A DNA stretch of 64,000 nucleotides from CAWFKW01 sp963816535 (GCA_963816535.1 CAWFKW010000006.1:186001-250000), one strand, 5' to 3'. Numbered from the stretch's first letter, positions 26,892 through 35,709 are shown. The notes: generated from the letters alone by a model not told the origin. A program made the numbers and translations.

Positions 26892-29858
26892 ATGTTAACA
26901 GAACAAATATCTGAATTGATCAAAAAGCGCCGCTCGGAGGGCCAGATATACGGCGACCTCATGCAGTTCCGGGTGCGCGAAATTCTGCTTGTCACTACAT
27001 ACTACGACGCGTATATACTCGAACAGGAAGACAGGCTCTCGGAAGAGATCTTCGGCGAATATTATAACCTCAATCTTACCAACGCCCCGCGTATCAGCAA
27101 CGCCTCCACAGGCGAAGAGGCGCTGAAGCTGCTCGGCGAAAGGCGCTTTGACCTGGTTGTGTTAACTATGAGGATGAGCGATATTTCGCCGTTCGGGCTC
27201 AGCGACAAAGTGAAGGAAACCGACCCGCGAATTCCAGTTATACTCCTGCTTCATGATAACAACGACCTCGTGCGCCTTGGAGATAACAGGCAAACCCCAA
27301 ACATAGATAAGATCTTTGTGTGGAACAGGGATTCCAACATCTTTCTTGCTATGATAAATTACATCGAAGATAAAATGAACGCCGAGAACGATGCGAAGAT
27401 AGGTCTTGTACGTATTATTTTGCTTGTCGAAAATTCGGTGCGCTATTATTCGCGGTATCTTCCGGAACTGTATCACGAGATAATTACCCAGACCCAGCAT
27501 CTTATCGAAGAGGAATATCTTGACGACATGATAAAAGTGCTCAGGCTGAACGCGCGCCCCAAAGTGCTTATTGCCGTCAACTATGAAGAAGCGCTTGAGC
27601 TTTATGAAAAGTATAAAAACAACCTTCTTTGCGTTATATCTGATGTACGTTTTCCTAAGGATGGGAAGATAAATGAAAGAGCAGGGATTGACTTAATAGA
27701 GTTTGTAAGGCAGGAACACGCCGATTTGCCGTGCATAATTCAGTCGTCCGAAGCTGAAAATGAGCAGTATGCGGAAGAACTGAACGCGTTCTACATTGAT
27801 AAGAATTCGGAAACCATGGAAACTGACCTTAAAGAGTATATCAAAAATAATCTTGGGTTCGGCGATTTCATTTTTAAAGACGACGACCAGAACGAGCTTG
27901 CAAGGGCCTCCAACATGCACGAGATGAAAGAAACGCTCAAAAATATTTCCGATGAGTCGCTTGAGTTTCACTCGCGCCGAAACCATTTTTCGGCGTGGCT
28001 TATGGCAAGGGGCGAAATTGAAATTGCCCAGAAGCTGCAGCCGGTTAAGGTAAGCGATTTCCGTATGCAGCAGGACCTGAGGAATTACCTCGTCGATGTT
28101 TTCGACCGCCTTGACGACCAGCATATCCGCGGCAAAGTTATCGATTTTGACGAAGCCGTGCTTGAACGCGATAGCTTTATTGTCCGCCTTGCCGATGGTT
28201 CGCTTGGCGGCAAAGGGCGCGGACTCGCTTTTATTAATTCCATTATCTCAAAAATTGATATTGAGGCTAACCTTGATAACGTTAAAGTTAGCGTACCGCG
28301 AACCGGCGTTATTGGCACAGGCGAATATGAAAACTTCCTCGAAGCGAACGACCTGCTTGGAGTGATTGGCGGCGATATGGATTACGGGGAGATCAAAAGG
28401 CGTTTTGTTAAAGGAAGGCTTTCTGAAGAACTCCGCAATAATCTGAAGCTTGTTCTAAAGCATTTCAGAAGCCCGATTGCAGTAAGATCTTCCAGCTTAT
28501 TTGAGGATTCTATCTCTGATTCTTTCTCGGGAGTTTACGAAACTTTTTTGCTTCCGAACAATCACGATGATGATAAGGTCCGCCAGGCGCATCTCGAAGA
28601 AGCTATAAAACTTGTCTTCGCATCCGTATTTTCACCGGGCTCGCGCGCGTATTTCGATGCTATCAATTACCGCGTTGAGGAAGAAAAAATGGCCGTCCTT
28701 ATCCAGGAAGTAGCGGGGAATTTGTATGAGAGCCGTTACTACCCCGATATTTCCGGCGTGGCGCAGTCATATAATTATTATCCTATTTCATATATGAAGC
28801 CGGAAGACGGCATCGCTATCATTGGTCTCGGACTTGGTAAATATGTCATCGACGGTGAAAAAGCGTTTCGCTTCTGCCCGAAATATCCCAAGCTTGATAT
28901 TAATTCACCGGAGATGCTTTTATCGAGCTCGCAGGACTATTTCTACGCGGTCAATATGTTTGAAGATAAAATCGACCTTATTATGGGGGATGAGGTTACG
29001 CTTTCGGCAAATCCCATTAGAACGGCGGAAGACGATGGCAGGCTTGAGTTTATTGCATCGGTTTGGGATGCGCAGAACGGGTCCATAAAAGCCGGCATCA
29101 ACACACCCGGGCCAAGGATAATTAATTTTGCATACGTGCTGAAGTACAATACTTTTCCGCTTGCAGATATTATTGATAACATTCTGGAGATTCTCAAATT
29201 TTCAATGGGCACGCCCGTTGAAATTGAATTTGCAGCCAACCTCGACGACCCTAAAAACTCTGCCGGTATTTTTTATATTCTGCAGATCAAACCGCTTATC
29301 CGCGAGGTCCAGAATCTTGAGATCTCAATCGGCGAAACGGAAAAAGACAAACTGCTTCTGTTCACAAATAAAGGCATGGGCAACGGGATTATCGAAGACC
29401 TTGAAGACATAATATACTGCGACCCCGAAAAGTTTGATAAGTCAAAAACCGTGGAAATGGCGAAAGAAATTGAAGATATTAACAGGTTAATGGTGGCAGA
29501 AAAGAGAAAATATGTTTTGATTGGCTCCGGGAGATGGGGAACCCGCGATAAATGGCTGGGAATTCCTGTTACCTGGGCCCAGATTTCCAACGCCCGCATC
29601 ATTGTTGAAGCCGGCTTAAAAGATTTTCACGTTGACGCGTCTCTTGGTTCGCATTTCTTTCATAACGTAACGTCAATGAATATCGGCTACTTTACCGTGC
29701 CTTACAATTCACAAAAAGATTTCATCGACTGGCACTGGCTTGCCAAACAGGAAAAAAAGGAACATGGCTCTTTCTTCGTGCACGTTCGTCTTTCAAAACC
29801 TGCAAAAGTTATGATGGACGGCAGAAGGGGACTTTCTGTAATCTATAAACCCGAATAA
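26892..29858 (+). CDS. Tandem receiver-like domains fused to PEP-synthase-type ATP-grasp
   Basis: 988 residues. Residues about 25-170 are receiver-like but the phospho-Asp position reads Thr (LVVLTMRMSD). Residues about 173-335 are a second receiver-like region that keeps Asp (CVISDVRFPKDG). Residues about 430-800 are a pyruvate-phosphate dikinase/PEP-synthase N-terminal ATP-grasp domain: DGSLGGKGRGLAF, SPIAVRSSSLFEDSISDSFSGVYET, GIAIIGLGLGKYVIDGEKAFRF, FYILQIKPL. The mobile phosphohistidine domain and the TIM barrel of PEP synthase are absent, and the last 190 residues (ending VIYKPE) are of a type I cannot name. It therefore probably phosphorylates or binds something other than pyruvate/PEP in the classic way. 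It follows the MFS gene by 75 bp on the same strand, so co-transcription is possible. Confidence 0.85.
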   Translation: MLTEQISELIKKRRSEGQIYGDLMQFRVREILLVTTYYDAYILEQEDRLSEEIFGEYYNLNLTNAPRISNASTGEEALKLLGERRFDLVVLTMRMSDISPFGLSDKVKETDPRIPVILLLHDNNDLVRLGDNRQTPNIDKIFVWNRDSNIFLAMINYIEDKMNAENDAKIGLVRIILLVENSVRYYSRYLPELYHEIITQTQHLIEEEYLDDMIKVLRLNARPKVLIAVNYEEALELYEKYKNNLLCVISDVRFPKDGKINERAGIDLIEFVRQEHADLPCIIQSSEAENEQYAEELNAFYIDKNSETMETDLKEYIKNNLGFGDFIFKDDDQNELARASNMHEMKETLKNISDESLEFHSRRNHFSAWLMARGEIEIAQKLQPVKVSDFRMQQDLRNYLVDVFDRLDDQHIRGKVIDFDEAVLERDSFIVRLADGSLGGKGRGLAFINSIISKIDIEANLDNVKVSVPRTGVIGTGEYENFLEANDLLGVIGGDMDYGEIKRRFVKGRLSEELRNNLKLVLKHFRSPIAVRSSSLFEDSISDSFSGVYETFLLPNNHDDDKVRQAHLEEAIKLVFASVFSPGSRAYFDAINYRVEEEKMAVLIQEVAGNLYESRYYPDISGVAQSYNYYPISYMKPEDGIAIIGLGLGKYVIDGEKAFRFCPKYPKLDINSPEMLLSSSQDYFYAVNMFEDKIDLIMGDEVTLSANPIRTAEDDGRLEFIASVWDAQNGSIKAGINTPGPRIINFAYVLKYNTFPLADIIDNILEILKFSMGTPVEIEFAANLDDPKNSAGIFYILQIKPLIREVQNLEISIGETEKDKLLLFTNKGMGNGIIEDLEDIIYCDPEKFDKSKTVEMAKEIEDINRLMVAEKRKYVLIGSGRWGTRDKWLGIPVTWAQISNARIIVEAGLKDFHVDASLGSHFFHNVTSMNIGYFTVPYNSQKDFIDWHWLAKQEKKEHGSFFVHVRLSKPAKVMMDGRRGLSVIYKPE

Positions 29859-29903
29859 ATACGAATAGTAAACTGTAAATAATAAATTCCCAAACGGGCC
29901 GCC

Positions 29904-29930
29904 TTGCAGGTCAAAGGCATGTTTTTGACG
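29904..29930. repeat. Palindromic repeat, GGTCAAAGGCATG family
   Basis: GCAGGTCAAAGGCATGTTTT..GAC. Related copies lie at 31225, 31286 and, in a coding sequence, at 44168. Confidence 0.6.
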
Positions 29931-30070
29931 ATATTTTCCTCATGCGCAAAGGAAGGAATCTGTTATTTGCTATTTAATATTTTATTATTTGCTCGCTGTT
30001 TTTGGAAACATTCCGGAATAAATTTCCTAGGCGCCAATTCACATTTTCCATTATATTTGTTTTTTAAGTG

Positions 30071-30178
30071 TCCTTAGTGTTCTTGGTGTTCTTGGTGTTC
30101 TTGGTGTTCTTGGTGTTCTTGGTGTTCTTGGTGTTCTTGGTGTTCTTGGTGTTCTTAGTGTTCTTAGTGTTCTTAGTG
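30071..30178 (+). repeat. Tandem repeat, 12 units of 9 nt
   Basis: One TCCTTAGTG, eight identical TTCTTGGTG (30080-30151) and three TTCTTAGTG (30152-30178). It ends 21 bp before the start codon of the zinc-ribbon gene. One strand reads as a Leu-Val-Phe repeat in the same frame as that gene. The number of units is likely to vary between strains. Confidence 0.95.
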
Positions 30179-30199
30179 GTAAATATTATTTTTTATAAC

Positions 30200-31120
30200 A
30201 TGAAAATTAAAAAATTCAAATGTATCAACTGCGGGGCTCCAAAAGTAAATCCATATAAATCGCCGTATATTGTATGCGATTACTGCGGCTCGTTCACCGA
30301 TATCGATTTCACTCTCGGCATGAACTACTGGAACCAGTCTCCCATCACAAACATCGGTTACGCGTTCAATAAAATGGAGTTTGCCCGCAAAATACAGGAT
30401 GCCATGCGCCGCCAGGATGAAAAAGCGTATTGGCAGCTCCAGCATGATTACTGGGATTACTATTATAAGACTTACCCGCCGTATCTTCCGCCCTCTATAG
30501 ATACGCCGGAAAAATATGCGATGTATCTTAAGGTGTGCGCGGATTCTTCCCTCAAATCGGCTACCAGCCAGGAAATTTCGAACAAGCAAATGGCGCTGAA
30601 AAATATCCAGAACTTCCTTACTTATCATAACGAAGGAGGCAAAACCATAGTAGATTCAAAAATATTCTTCCAGATGGCTGATATTTTTATTTCGTTCACA
30701 AAAGAATCATTTGCGAATTTCTATAATGACCCGAATTTTTCAATTATGGAAGAACTGCTTCCCGCCGGCGTGCATCTTAAAATGAAGCTTTCGCAGTTTG
30801 TGCAGGTGTGGCTGCCGTATCTTACCGAAGACGACCAGGCCAAATTCCTTAAAATGGCGGGTTTTACAAGCGAGTATGTTGAAATTGAACAGCCCCCGGG
30901 ACATGCCGGTAACTGTGAACATTGCAAAGCTGAACTATATATTCCCGAGGGTTCATACAGGGTGTTCTGCGAGATATGCCGCAAGTCAACCAAAGTGCAA
31001 TCGCAGTTCAAGTGCTCGTCATGCGGCGCGGAAGTTGAGGCGCCCGATAATCCCGCAAAGCCGATCGAGTGCCCCTACTGCGGCGTCGAAAACCGGCTGA
31101 TAAAAGCCATGTTTGGATAA
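30200..31120 (+). CDS. Zinc-ribbon protein, function unknown
   Basis: 306 residues from the ATG at 30200. An in-frame GTG upstream (30068) would add 44 residues made almost only of the Leu-Val-Phe repeat, which I reject as coding. Residues 5-35 are a zinc ribbon (CINCG, CDYCG). The middle (about 40-235) is helical and rich in Trp/Tyr with no family I recognise. The C-terminal 70 residues hold two further ribbons with CEHC, CEIC, CSSC and CPYC. Several ribbons with no catalytic domain suggest a scaffold or a nucleic-acid/protein binding role. The adjacent tandem repeat lies in the expected promoter or leader region. Confidence 0.82.
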   Translation: MKIKKFKCINCGAPKVNPYKSPYIVCDYCGSFTDIDFTLGMNYWNQSPITNIGYAFNKMEFARKIQDAMRRQDEKAYWQLQHDYWDYYYKTYPPYLPPSIDTPEKYAMYLKVCADSSLKSATSQEISNKQMALKNIQNFLTYHNEGGKTIVDSKIFFQMADIFISFTKESFANFYNDPNFSIMEELLPAGVHLKMKLSQFVQVWLPYLTEDDQAKFLKMAGFTSEYVEIEQPPGHAGNCEHCKAELYIPEGSYRVFCEICRKSTKVQSQFKCSSCGAEVEAPDNPAKPIECPYCGVENRLIKAMFG

Positions 31121-31126
31121 TTGTTA

Positions 31127-31146
31127 CCCTGAGCGGAGTCGAAGGG
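31127..31146. repeat. Dispersed repeat CCCTGAGCGGAGTCGAAGGG
   Basis: A 20-nt imperfect palindrome of a kind widespread in bacterial intergenic DNA. Single copy seen in this window. Confidence 0.6.
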
Positions 31147-31224
31147 TGAGCGTACATATTTGCGAATTGTGATTTCCGATTTGAGATTTGAAAGAATACA
31201 CAATTCTAGATTGATTGAATCCTT

Positions 31225-31267
31225 TGTAGGATGCAGACATGCTTGCCCGGCTCAGACGGTCTGGCAC
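31225..31267. repeat. GTAGG..CATG..GCCCGG palindromic repeat, copy A
   Basis: TGTAGGATGCAGACATGCTT followed by GCCCGGCTCAGACGGTCTGGC. It shares its layout with the copy at 31286. Confidence 0.6.
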
Positions 31268-31285
31268 TTTTTTAAAAACACACTC

Positions 31286-31328
31286 TGTAGGTCAAACGCA
31301 TGTTTACCCGGCTTAGACGGGCCTTTGA
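31286..31328. repeat. GTAGG..CATG..CCCGG palindromic repeat, copy B
   Basis: TGTAGGTCAAACGCATGTTT followed by ACCCGGCTTAGACGGGCCTTTGAC. A shorter version of this family is inserted in the coding gene at 44168. Confidence 0.65.
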
Positions 31329-31410
31329 CTAATATATTTTTCTGTAACCCCACCCCGTCCCTCTCCAAAGGGGATGGTGTAGATAGAGCCTAGATTATTC
31401 ACCATTTTTT

Positions 31411-31469
31411 TCTTCGTGTTCACTGTGTTTGCCTTCGTGTTCTCTGTGTTTGCCTTCGTGTTCTCTGTG
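31411..31469 (+). repeat. Tandem repeat, 21-nt period, 2.8 units
   Basis: Units TCTTCGTGTTCACTGTGTTTG, CCTTCGTGTTCTCTGTGTTTG and a partial third, given here only as positions 31411-31431, 31432-31452 and 31453-31469 of the array. Similar in flavour (GTGTTCT) to the 9-nt array at 30071. Confidence 0.85.
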
Positions 31470-31607
31470 ATAAGGTTTTTTTGATCTTTAAGGGGTCTGA
31501 ATGTTTTGTTTATTTGTTTAATTCTATTTGTTTATTGTTTTTTCTCATTTGTTATTTTTTTATTTACTATTTATTAACTATTAACTACAAACTATTAACT
31601 GGCACAA

Positions 31608-31638
31608 ACAAAAAGGTCCGGCCATTACTGACCGGACC
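31608..31638 (-). terminator. Rho-independent terminator of gdhA
   Basis: Stem GGTCCGG (31615-31621) with CCGGACC (31632-31638), followed on the minus strand by TTTTTGTTTGT. Confidence 0.88.
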
Positions 31639-31668
31639 CTCCGTGATAATTCAAACCAAACTAATGAA

Positions 31669-33027
31669 TTATACTATACCATACGCTATCATAGCATTAG
31701 CCACCTTAACAAATCCCGCAATATTCGCTCCCATCAGGTAATCTCCTTTGTGTCCGTACATTTCGGCTGCGTCAAGAGAAGCTTTGTGAATGCTCTTCAT
31801 AATTCCGAGCAGTCTCTGGTCTACTTCTTCTCTTGTCCACGAAAGCCTCAGGCTGTTCTGGCTCATCTCAAGTCCTGACACTGCAACGCCGCCTGCATTA
31901 GCGGCCTTTGCCGGTCCGTATAAGAATCCGTTATCCTGGTAAATCTTAATTGCGTCTAAGTTCGAGGGCATGTTCGCGCCTTCTGATACGCAGTAACATC
32001 CTGCTTTTACCATAGCCGCCGCAAGCTTGCCTTCTATTTCATTCTGTGTTGCGCACGGTAACGCTACATCGCATTTCACATTTTCGTCTCTTATCACTTC
32101 CCATACGCTCTTGCCTTCATAATATTTAGCTTTGTATTTGTCGGCGTATTCTTTTATTCTTCCGCGCCTGTTGTTCTTCAGGTCCATCAAGAAATCCCAT
32201 TTGTCGCCCTTGATACCCGCGTCGTCAATAACCGTGCCATTAGAGTCTGTTACGCTGATAGCAATACCGCCAAGATGATTAACTTTTTCTATCGCATACT
32301 GTGCAACGTTTCCTGAACCTGATACAATTACTCTTTTTCCTTTGAAATCTTTACCCTGTGTAGCAAGCATTTCTGCTGCAAAATATACTGTGCCGTAACC
32401 TGTAGCTTCGGGTCTTATTAAGCTTCCGCCGTATTCCATAGCTTTGCCTGTTAATACGCCGGTGTGCTCGTTGCGGATCTTTTTGTAATATCCGAACATA
32501 TAGCCAATTTCTCTTCCGCCTACGCCGATATCGCCTGCCGGTACGTCTCTGTCCGGCCCGATATGCCTGAAAAGCTCGCGCATGAAGGCCTGGCAGAATC
32601 TCATTACTTCGTCATCCGATTTTCCTTTGGGATCGAAATCAGAGCCGCCTTTTCCGCCGCCCATTGGAAGCGTTGTCAACGAGTTTTTAAATATCTGTTC
32701 GAAGCCGAGGAATTTTAATATTCCGAGATTTACCGAAGGATGGAACCTGAGTCCGCCTTTGTACGGTCCGATTGCGTTATTGAACTCGATCCTGAAGCCG
32801 CGGTTAACCTGGACTTCGCCTTTATCATCTACCCACGGAACGCGGAACATAATTGTCCTGTCAGGAATAACAATTCTCTCATAGATCTTTGCTTTTACGT
32901 ATTCAGGATGTTTTTTTACTGTCGGCTCTAACGTGTTCAGCACTTCTTCAACAGCTTGATGAAATTCAGGCTGTCCGGCCTCTTTCTCTTTTACCTTTGC
33001 AATTACTTCTTGTATTACGGATGACAT
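31669..33027 (-). CDS. gdhA: Glutamate dehydrogenase, hexameric (GdhA family)
   Basis: 452 residues, the usual length of the bacterial hexameric enzyme. N-terminal substrate domain with GPYKGGLRFHPSVN and PMGGGKGGSDFDPKGKS (catalytic Lys at 126), then an NAD(P)-binding domain with VSGSGNVAQYAIEKV. It interconverts 2-oxoglutarate plus ammonia and glutamate in the cytosol. The Asp/Glu-poor dinucleotide loop fits NADP preference, as in most enzymes of this size, though cofactor choice is inferred. AAGGAG precedes the ATG, and a strong terminator follows the stop. It is transcribed alone. Confidence 0.97.
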   Translation of the reverse strand: MSSVIQEVIAKVKEKEAGQPEFHQAVEEVLNTLEPTVKKHPEYVKAKIYERIVIPDRTIMFRVPWVDDKGEVQVNRGFRIEFNNAIGPYKGGLRFHPSVNLGILKFLGFEQIFKNSLTTLPMGGGKGGSDFDPKGKSDDEVMRFCQAFMRELFRHIGPDRDVPAGDIGVGGREIGYMFGYYKKIRNEHTGVLTGKAMEYGGSLIRPEATGYGTVYFAAEMLATQGKDFKGKRVIVSGSGNVAQYAIEKVNHLGGIAISVTDSNGTVIDDAGIKGDKWDFLMDLKNNRRGRIKEYADKYKAKYYEGKSVWEVIRDENVKCDVALPCATQNEIEGKLAAAMVKAGCYCVSEGANMPSNLDAIKIYQDNGFLYGPAKAANAGGVAVSGLEMSQNSLRLSWTREEVDQRLLGIMKSIHKASLDAAEMYGHKGDYLMGANIAGFVKVANAMIAYGIV

Positions 33028-33539
33028 TTGTTACTGCTCCTTACTTTCTGATTAATAAATTTGTTTGGTTGATGTTGTTTGGTTTGTTATAGTTTTTGTA
33101 GCGCCGATTGGCGGGAAGGAAGTTTGATGGCAAAGGGTAATAAAATTCGGGAAAAACCATGTCACGACTTTCTGTATCAATCAGCTCCGGAAATTTCATG
33201 TAACTAATAAGCATTTTCTATTTGCCGCTTCAGGCGGCTCCGCTAGAGCGGTCAAAAAGGGGGTTATTTTCGTTTTTTCCCCTGTTTTACATATACAAAA
33301 TTACCAGTTTAAAATTACCAAAACAATGACTTTTATCATGTTTTCAGGGATTTTTGTAACAATTTTTGAATTTTTGGGTTTAAACTGTTTAAAGTTAATT
33401 TTTATCCTCAACATTTTTTAACTTTTTTCTGTGTCATTCCGGCGCAGGCGCTTGCCCGCCTATGGCAGGGGAATCTTGGCTTTTTCAGCGCTCACTTTAA
33501 GTTAATTTTGAAGATATATTAGTAATTAGTCTTTAGTAA
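33028..33539. other. Intergenic region upstream of gdhA
   Basis: 512 bp with no open frame of interest. It should contain the gdhA promoter. A palindromic repeat with ATTCCGGCGCAGGC and a matching GGCAGGGGAAT arm lies at about 33436-33476. The rest is AT-rich. Confidence 0.55.
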
Positions 33540-34961
33540 TTATATCACTAAGATTTTCTCGTCTGTCATTTCCTTAATAGCATATGCGACTCCCTCGCGC
33601 GCGTTGCCGGAGTCTTTCACTCCGCCGTAAGGCATTGAGTCCATGCGGTACGCCGATGCTTCGTTGATTATCACTCCGCCTGTCTCGATGTTACTATATG
33701 CATAAAGGATTTTCTTCATGTCGCTAGTAAACACGCCCGCCTGCAGGCCAAACCGCGAATTGTTTATGTTCGCGACCGCGGATTCGAAATCTGAGTACTT
33801 ATCCAAAGTAATTATAGGAGCAAATACTTCGTTGCATTTTACGTTGGTGTTATCCGGAGCGTTCTCTATTAATGTCGGTTCGAGCACAGCGCCGCTTCGC
33901 GAGCCGCCGGTTAGGATCGCAGCTCCAGCGCGCTTTGCCGCCTTCACCCAGCTATCCGCCCGGAAAGCCTCGTCTTCGGTTATCATTGGCCCGGTGATGG
34001 TATCATCTTCATACGGGTTCCCGAATTTTATTTTCTTGGTTTCCTCAATCAGCTTAGCGCGGAAATCATCGTAAATGCTTATGTGAACATAAATTCTCTG
34101 CACCGATATGCAGCTTTGTCCCGCGGCTGAGAATCCGCCGACGGCAATTTTAGAGACCGCGGATTTTATATCCGCATCTTCGGCGATTATCACTCCTGCA
34201 TTTCCGCCCAGCTCAAGCGAGACGCGCGGTTTAACCACCTTGGCCCGTATGCCCCAGCCAACATCCGAGCTTCCCGTAAAGCTGACCATTTTAATTCTTG
34301 GGTCTGTCAAGTGTTCCTCAAGCGCGCCGCCGGAAAGTGTGAGTACATTAATAGGACAGTATCCAAGTTCCATTTCGTTACATGCTTCCAAAATAATTTT
34401 ACCTATGGCAAGTCCCGACATCAACGAGTTAGATGATGGCTTAAGCAATATCACGTTCCCGGAGGCAAGCGCCGGCGCGACTTTATGCGCAACGAGATTT
34501 ACCGGGAAGTTCCACGGCGTTATGCCCAGTATGATTCCAAGCGGAAAGCGTCTCACAATCCCGAATTTATTTTCAGAGCCTTTAAGCAGGCTGAGGTCAA
34601 GCGCCTCGCCGTGTATGCGCACCGCTTCCTCGGCGCCCAAACGGAATGTTAGCATAGCGCGGTCAATTTCAATTCGCGAGAATTTTATCGGCTTGCCCGT
34701 TTCATCTGTTATTAGCTTAGCCAGCTGTTCTCTATCCTGTTCAATTTTGTCAGCGGCTTTCCCGAGCAGCCCGGCTCTTGTATAAGCGGGGGCTGTTCTG
34801 TATTGTTCAAATGTTTTATGTAAGTAAGCGGCGGATTTATCAAAGTGCAACGAGTTGGCTTCATACACTTCGCCAACAACTTCTCTTGTATATGGATTTA
34901 TAATTTCTCTGGAATGTTCGGCGCCGATAAATTTATCGCCGACTAAAAATTTTTCCGGCAT
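33540..34961 (-). CDS. NAD(P)-dependent aldehyde dehydrogenase
   Basis: 473 residues, full family length. Catalytic Cys284 in GQSCISVQR, general-base Glu250 in SLELGGNAG, the oxyanion Asn151 in TPWNFP and the cofactor loop GSSDVG (SFTGSSDVGW). C-terminal EVFAPI motif is intact. It oxidises an aldehyde to the acid in the cytosol. The sequence is of the broad succinate-semialdehyde/lactaldehyde/non-phosphorylating glyceraldehyde-phosphate group; I cannot assign one substrate. It stands between gdhA and a Cys-rich secreted protein gene on the same strand without a tight linkage. Confidence 0.93.
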   Translation of the reverse strand: MPEKFLVGDKFIGAEHSREIINPYTREVVGEVYEANSLHFDKSAAYLHKTFEQYRTAPAYTRAGLLGKAADKIEQDREQLAKLITDETGKPIKFSRIEIDRAMLTFRLGAEEAVRIHGEALDLSLLKGSENKFGIVRRFPLGIILGITPWNFPVNLVAHKVAPALASGNVILLKPSSNSLMSGLAIGKIILEACNEMELGYCPINVLTLSGGALEEHLTDPRIKMVSFTGSSDVGWGIRAKVVKPRVSLELGGNAGVIIAEDADIKSAVSKIAVGGFSAAGQSCISVQRIYVHISIYDDFRAKLIEETKKIKFGNPYEDDTITGPMITEDEAFRADSWVKAAKRAGAAILTGGSRSGAVLEPTLIENAPDNTNVKCNEVFAPIITLDKYSDFESAVANINNSRFGLQAGVFTSDMKKILYAYSNIETGGVIINEASAYRMDSMPYGGVKDSGNAREGVAYAIKEMTDEKILVI

Positions 34962-35062
34962 GTTATTTAAGTACGATTTTTGTTATACAAAAATAATATT
35001 ATTTGCATTCATAAGAAGCCTAGAAAAACAGGAGAGTAATAAAATGCTTCGGAGATTTTACC

Positions 35063-35135
35063 GCCTCACCCTGTCCCGGCGGACACCTCTCTCCCCGAAG
35101 TAGAGGGGAAGCGCCTTTAGGCGCAGGGGTGAGGC
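35063..35135. repeat. Palindromic repeat with GCCTCACCC/GGGTGAGGC arms
   Basis: Outer arms 35063-35071 and 35127-35135; inner hairpins include CTCTCCCC with GAGGGGA and GCGCC TTTA GGCGC. It belongs with the elements at 22508 and 49207. Confidence 0.75.
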
Positions 35136-35141
35136 AACGCC

Positions 35142-35173
35142 AAAAAAAAAGGGATTCGAAAACCGAATCCCTT
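35142..35173 (-). terminator. Rho-independent terminator
   Basis: Stem AAGGGATTCG (35149-35158) with CGAATCCCTT (35164-35173), followed on the minus strand by nine T. It ends the Cys-rich protein gene. Confidence 0.9.
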
Positions 35174-35193
35174 CATCATTAAAAATCCATAGA

Positions 35194-35709
35194 TTATATT
35201 TCTTTGCCGCCTGTCTTTTTGTTCTTGTACGGGCACCCGTTGGGGCAGTCTTTTTTGCCGCCGGCTTTTTGTTTAGTGCATCCCTGCTGGTCGCAATCGC
35301 CCTGGCCCGAGCAGCCGAGACATTTATCTTTCACATACGAAGCGAGCTGGCTTTCGCTTGTTTCGCTTGCCGAATATAAAATTGTAACGTTCGTCATTTT
35401 GGAAACAGAGCATGTTTCGCTGAACTTAACGTCTTTCACTCCCGCTGCCTGCATGATCTGTTTCTGCAGCGAGCTTCTTGTTTCGTTGCAGCATGCCTTA
35501 TCGGTTGTGAACATGTACCTGGCATAATCGGTCTTTACGGGGTCGTCGCCGCCGGCTTTGACCTCCTGCCTTGTTGTGGAGGTCGATTGGTCGACGCAGC
35601 ATTTCTTAAATGTCCTGTTGCTGGCTATCACGTTCTGCGAATTTACATACAGGAACCCGAACGCAAGCAGAAGCGCTACTGATGAAAGAGCGATAATTTT
35701 TTTGTTCAT
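35194..35709 (-). CDS. Cys-rich secreted or membrane-anchored protein, possibly metal-binding
   Basis: 171 residues from the ATG at 35709, preceded by AGAGGAGA; an upstream in-frame ATG at 35742 has no ribosome site. Residues 1-25 are a signal peptide or anchor (MNKKIIALSSVALLLAFGFLYV). The body has CC pairs (FKKCCVDQS, KACCNETRS), a beta-alpha-beta segment resembling a heavy-metal-associated fold (MTNVTILYSASETSESQLASYVKDKCLGC) and a Cys/Lys-rich tail (CSGQGDCDQQGC, CPNGCPYKNKK). Metal binding is an inference from the Cys pattern. No transporter or metal regulator is adjacent. Confidence 0.75.
   Translation of the reverse strand: MNKKIIALSSVALLLAFGFLYVNSQNVIASNRTFKKCCVDQSTSTTRQEVKAGGDDPVKTDYARYMFTTDKACCNETRSSLQKQIMQAAGVKDVKFSETCSVSKMTNVTILYSASETSESQLASYVKDKCLGCSGQGDCDQQGCTKQKAGGKKDCPNGCPYKNKKTGGKEI

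Larger units (their letters stand above)
31121..31607. other. Intergenic region of degenerate repeats
   Basis: 487 bp with no gene. It holds the dispersed repeat CCCTGAGCGGAGTCGAAGGG (31127-31146), two copies of the GTAGG..CATG palindrome family, a 21-nt tandem repeat and AT-rich sequence before the gdhA terminator. Confidence 0.7.

Noticed and set aside
30071..30178. Possible CRISPR-like array
   Set aside because: Units are 9 nt in direct tandem with no spacers and no cas genes nearby.
30068..30199. Upstream GTG extension of the zinc-ribbon protein encoding a Leu-Val-Phe repeat
   Set aside because: It is only the in-frame translation of the 9-nt tandem array; the ATG at 30200 begins the conserved Cys-rich sequence.
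31160..31393. 77-codon frame after the zinc-ribbon gene
   Set aside because: It is composed of dispersed palindromic repeats and has no recognisable protein feature.
33028..33539. Possible riboswitch upstream of gdhA
   Set aside because: No recognisable conserved core; only AT-rich sequence and a dispersed palindrome are seen.
34108..34785. Long plus-strand frame opposite the aldehyde dehydrogenase
   Set aside because: It lies wholly antisense to a full-length enzyme with all catalytic motifs, has low-complexity Ser-rich sequence and no ribosome site.
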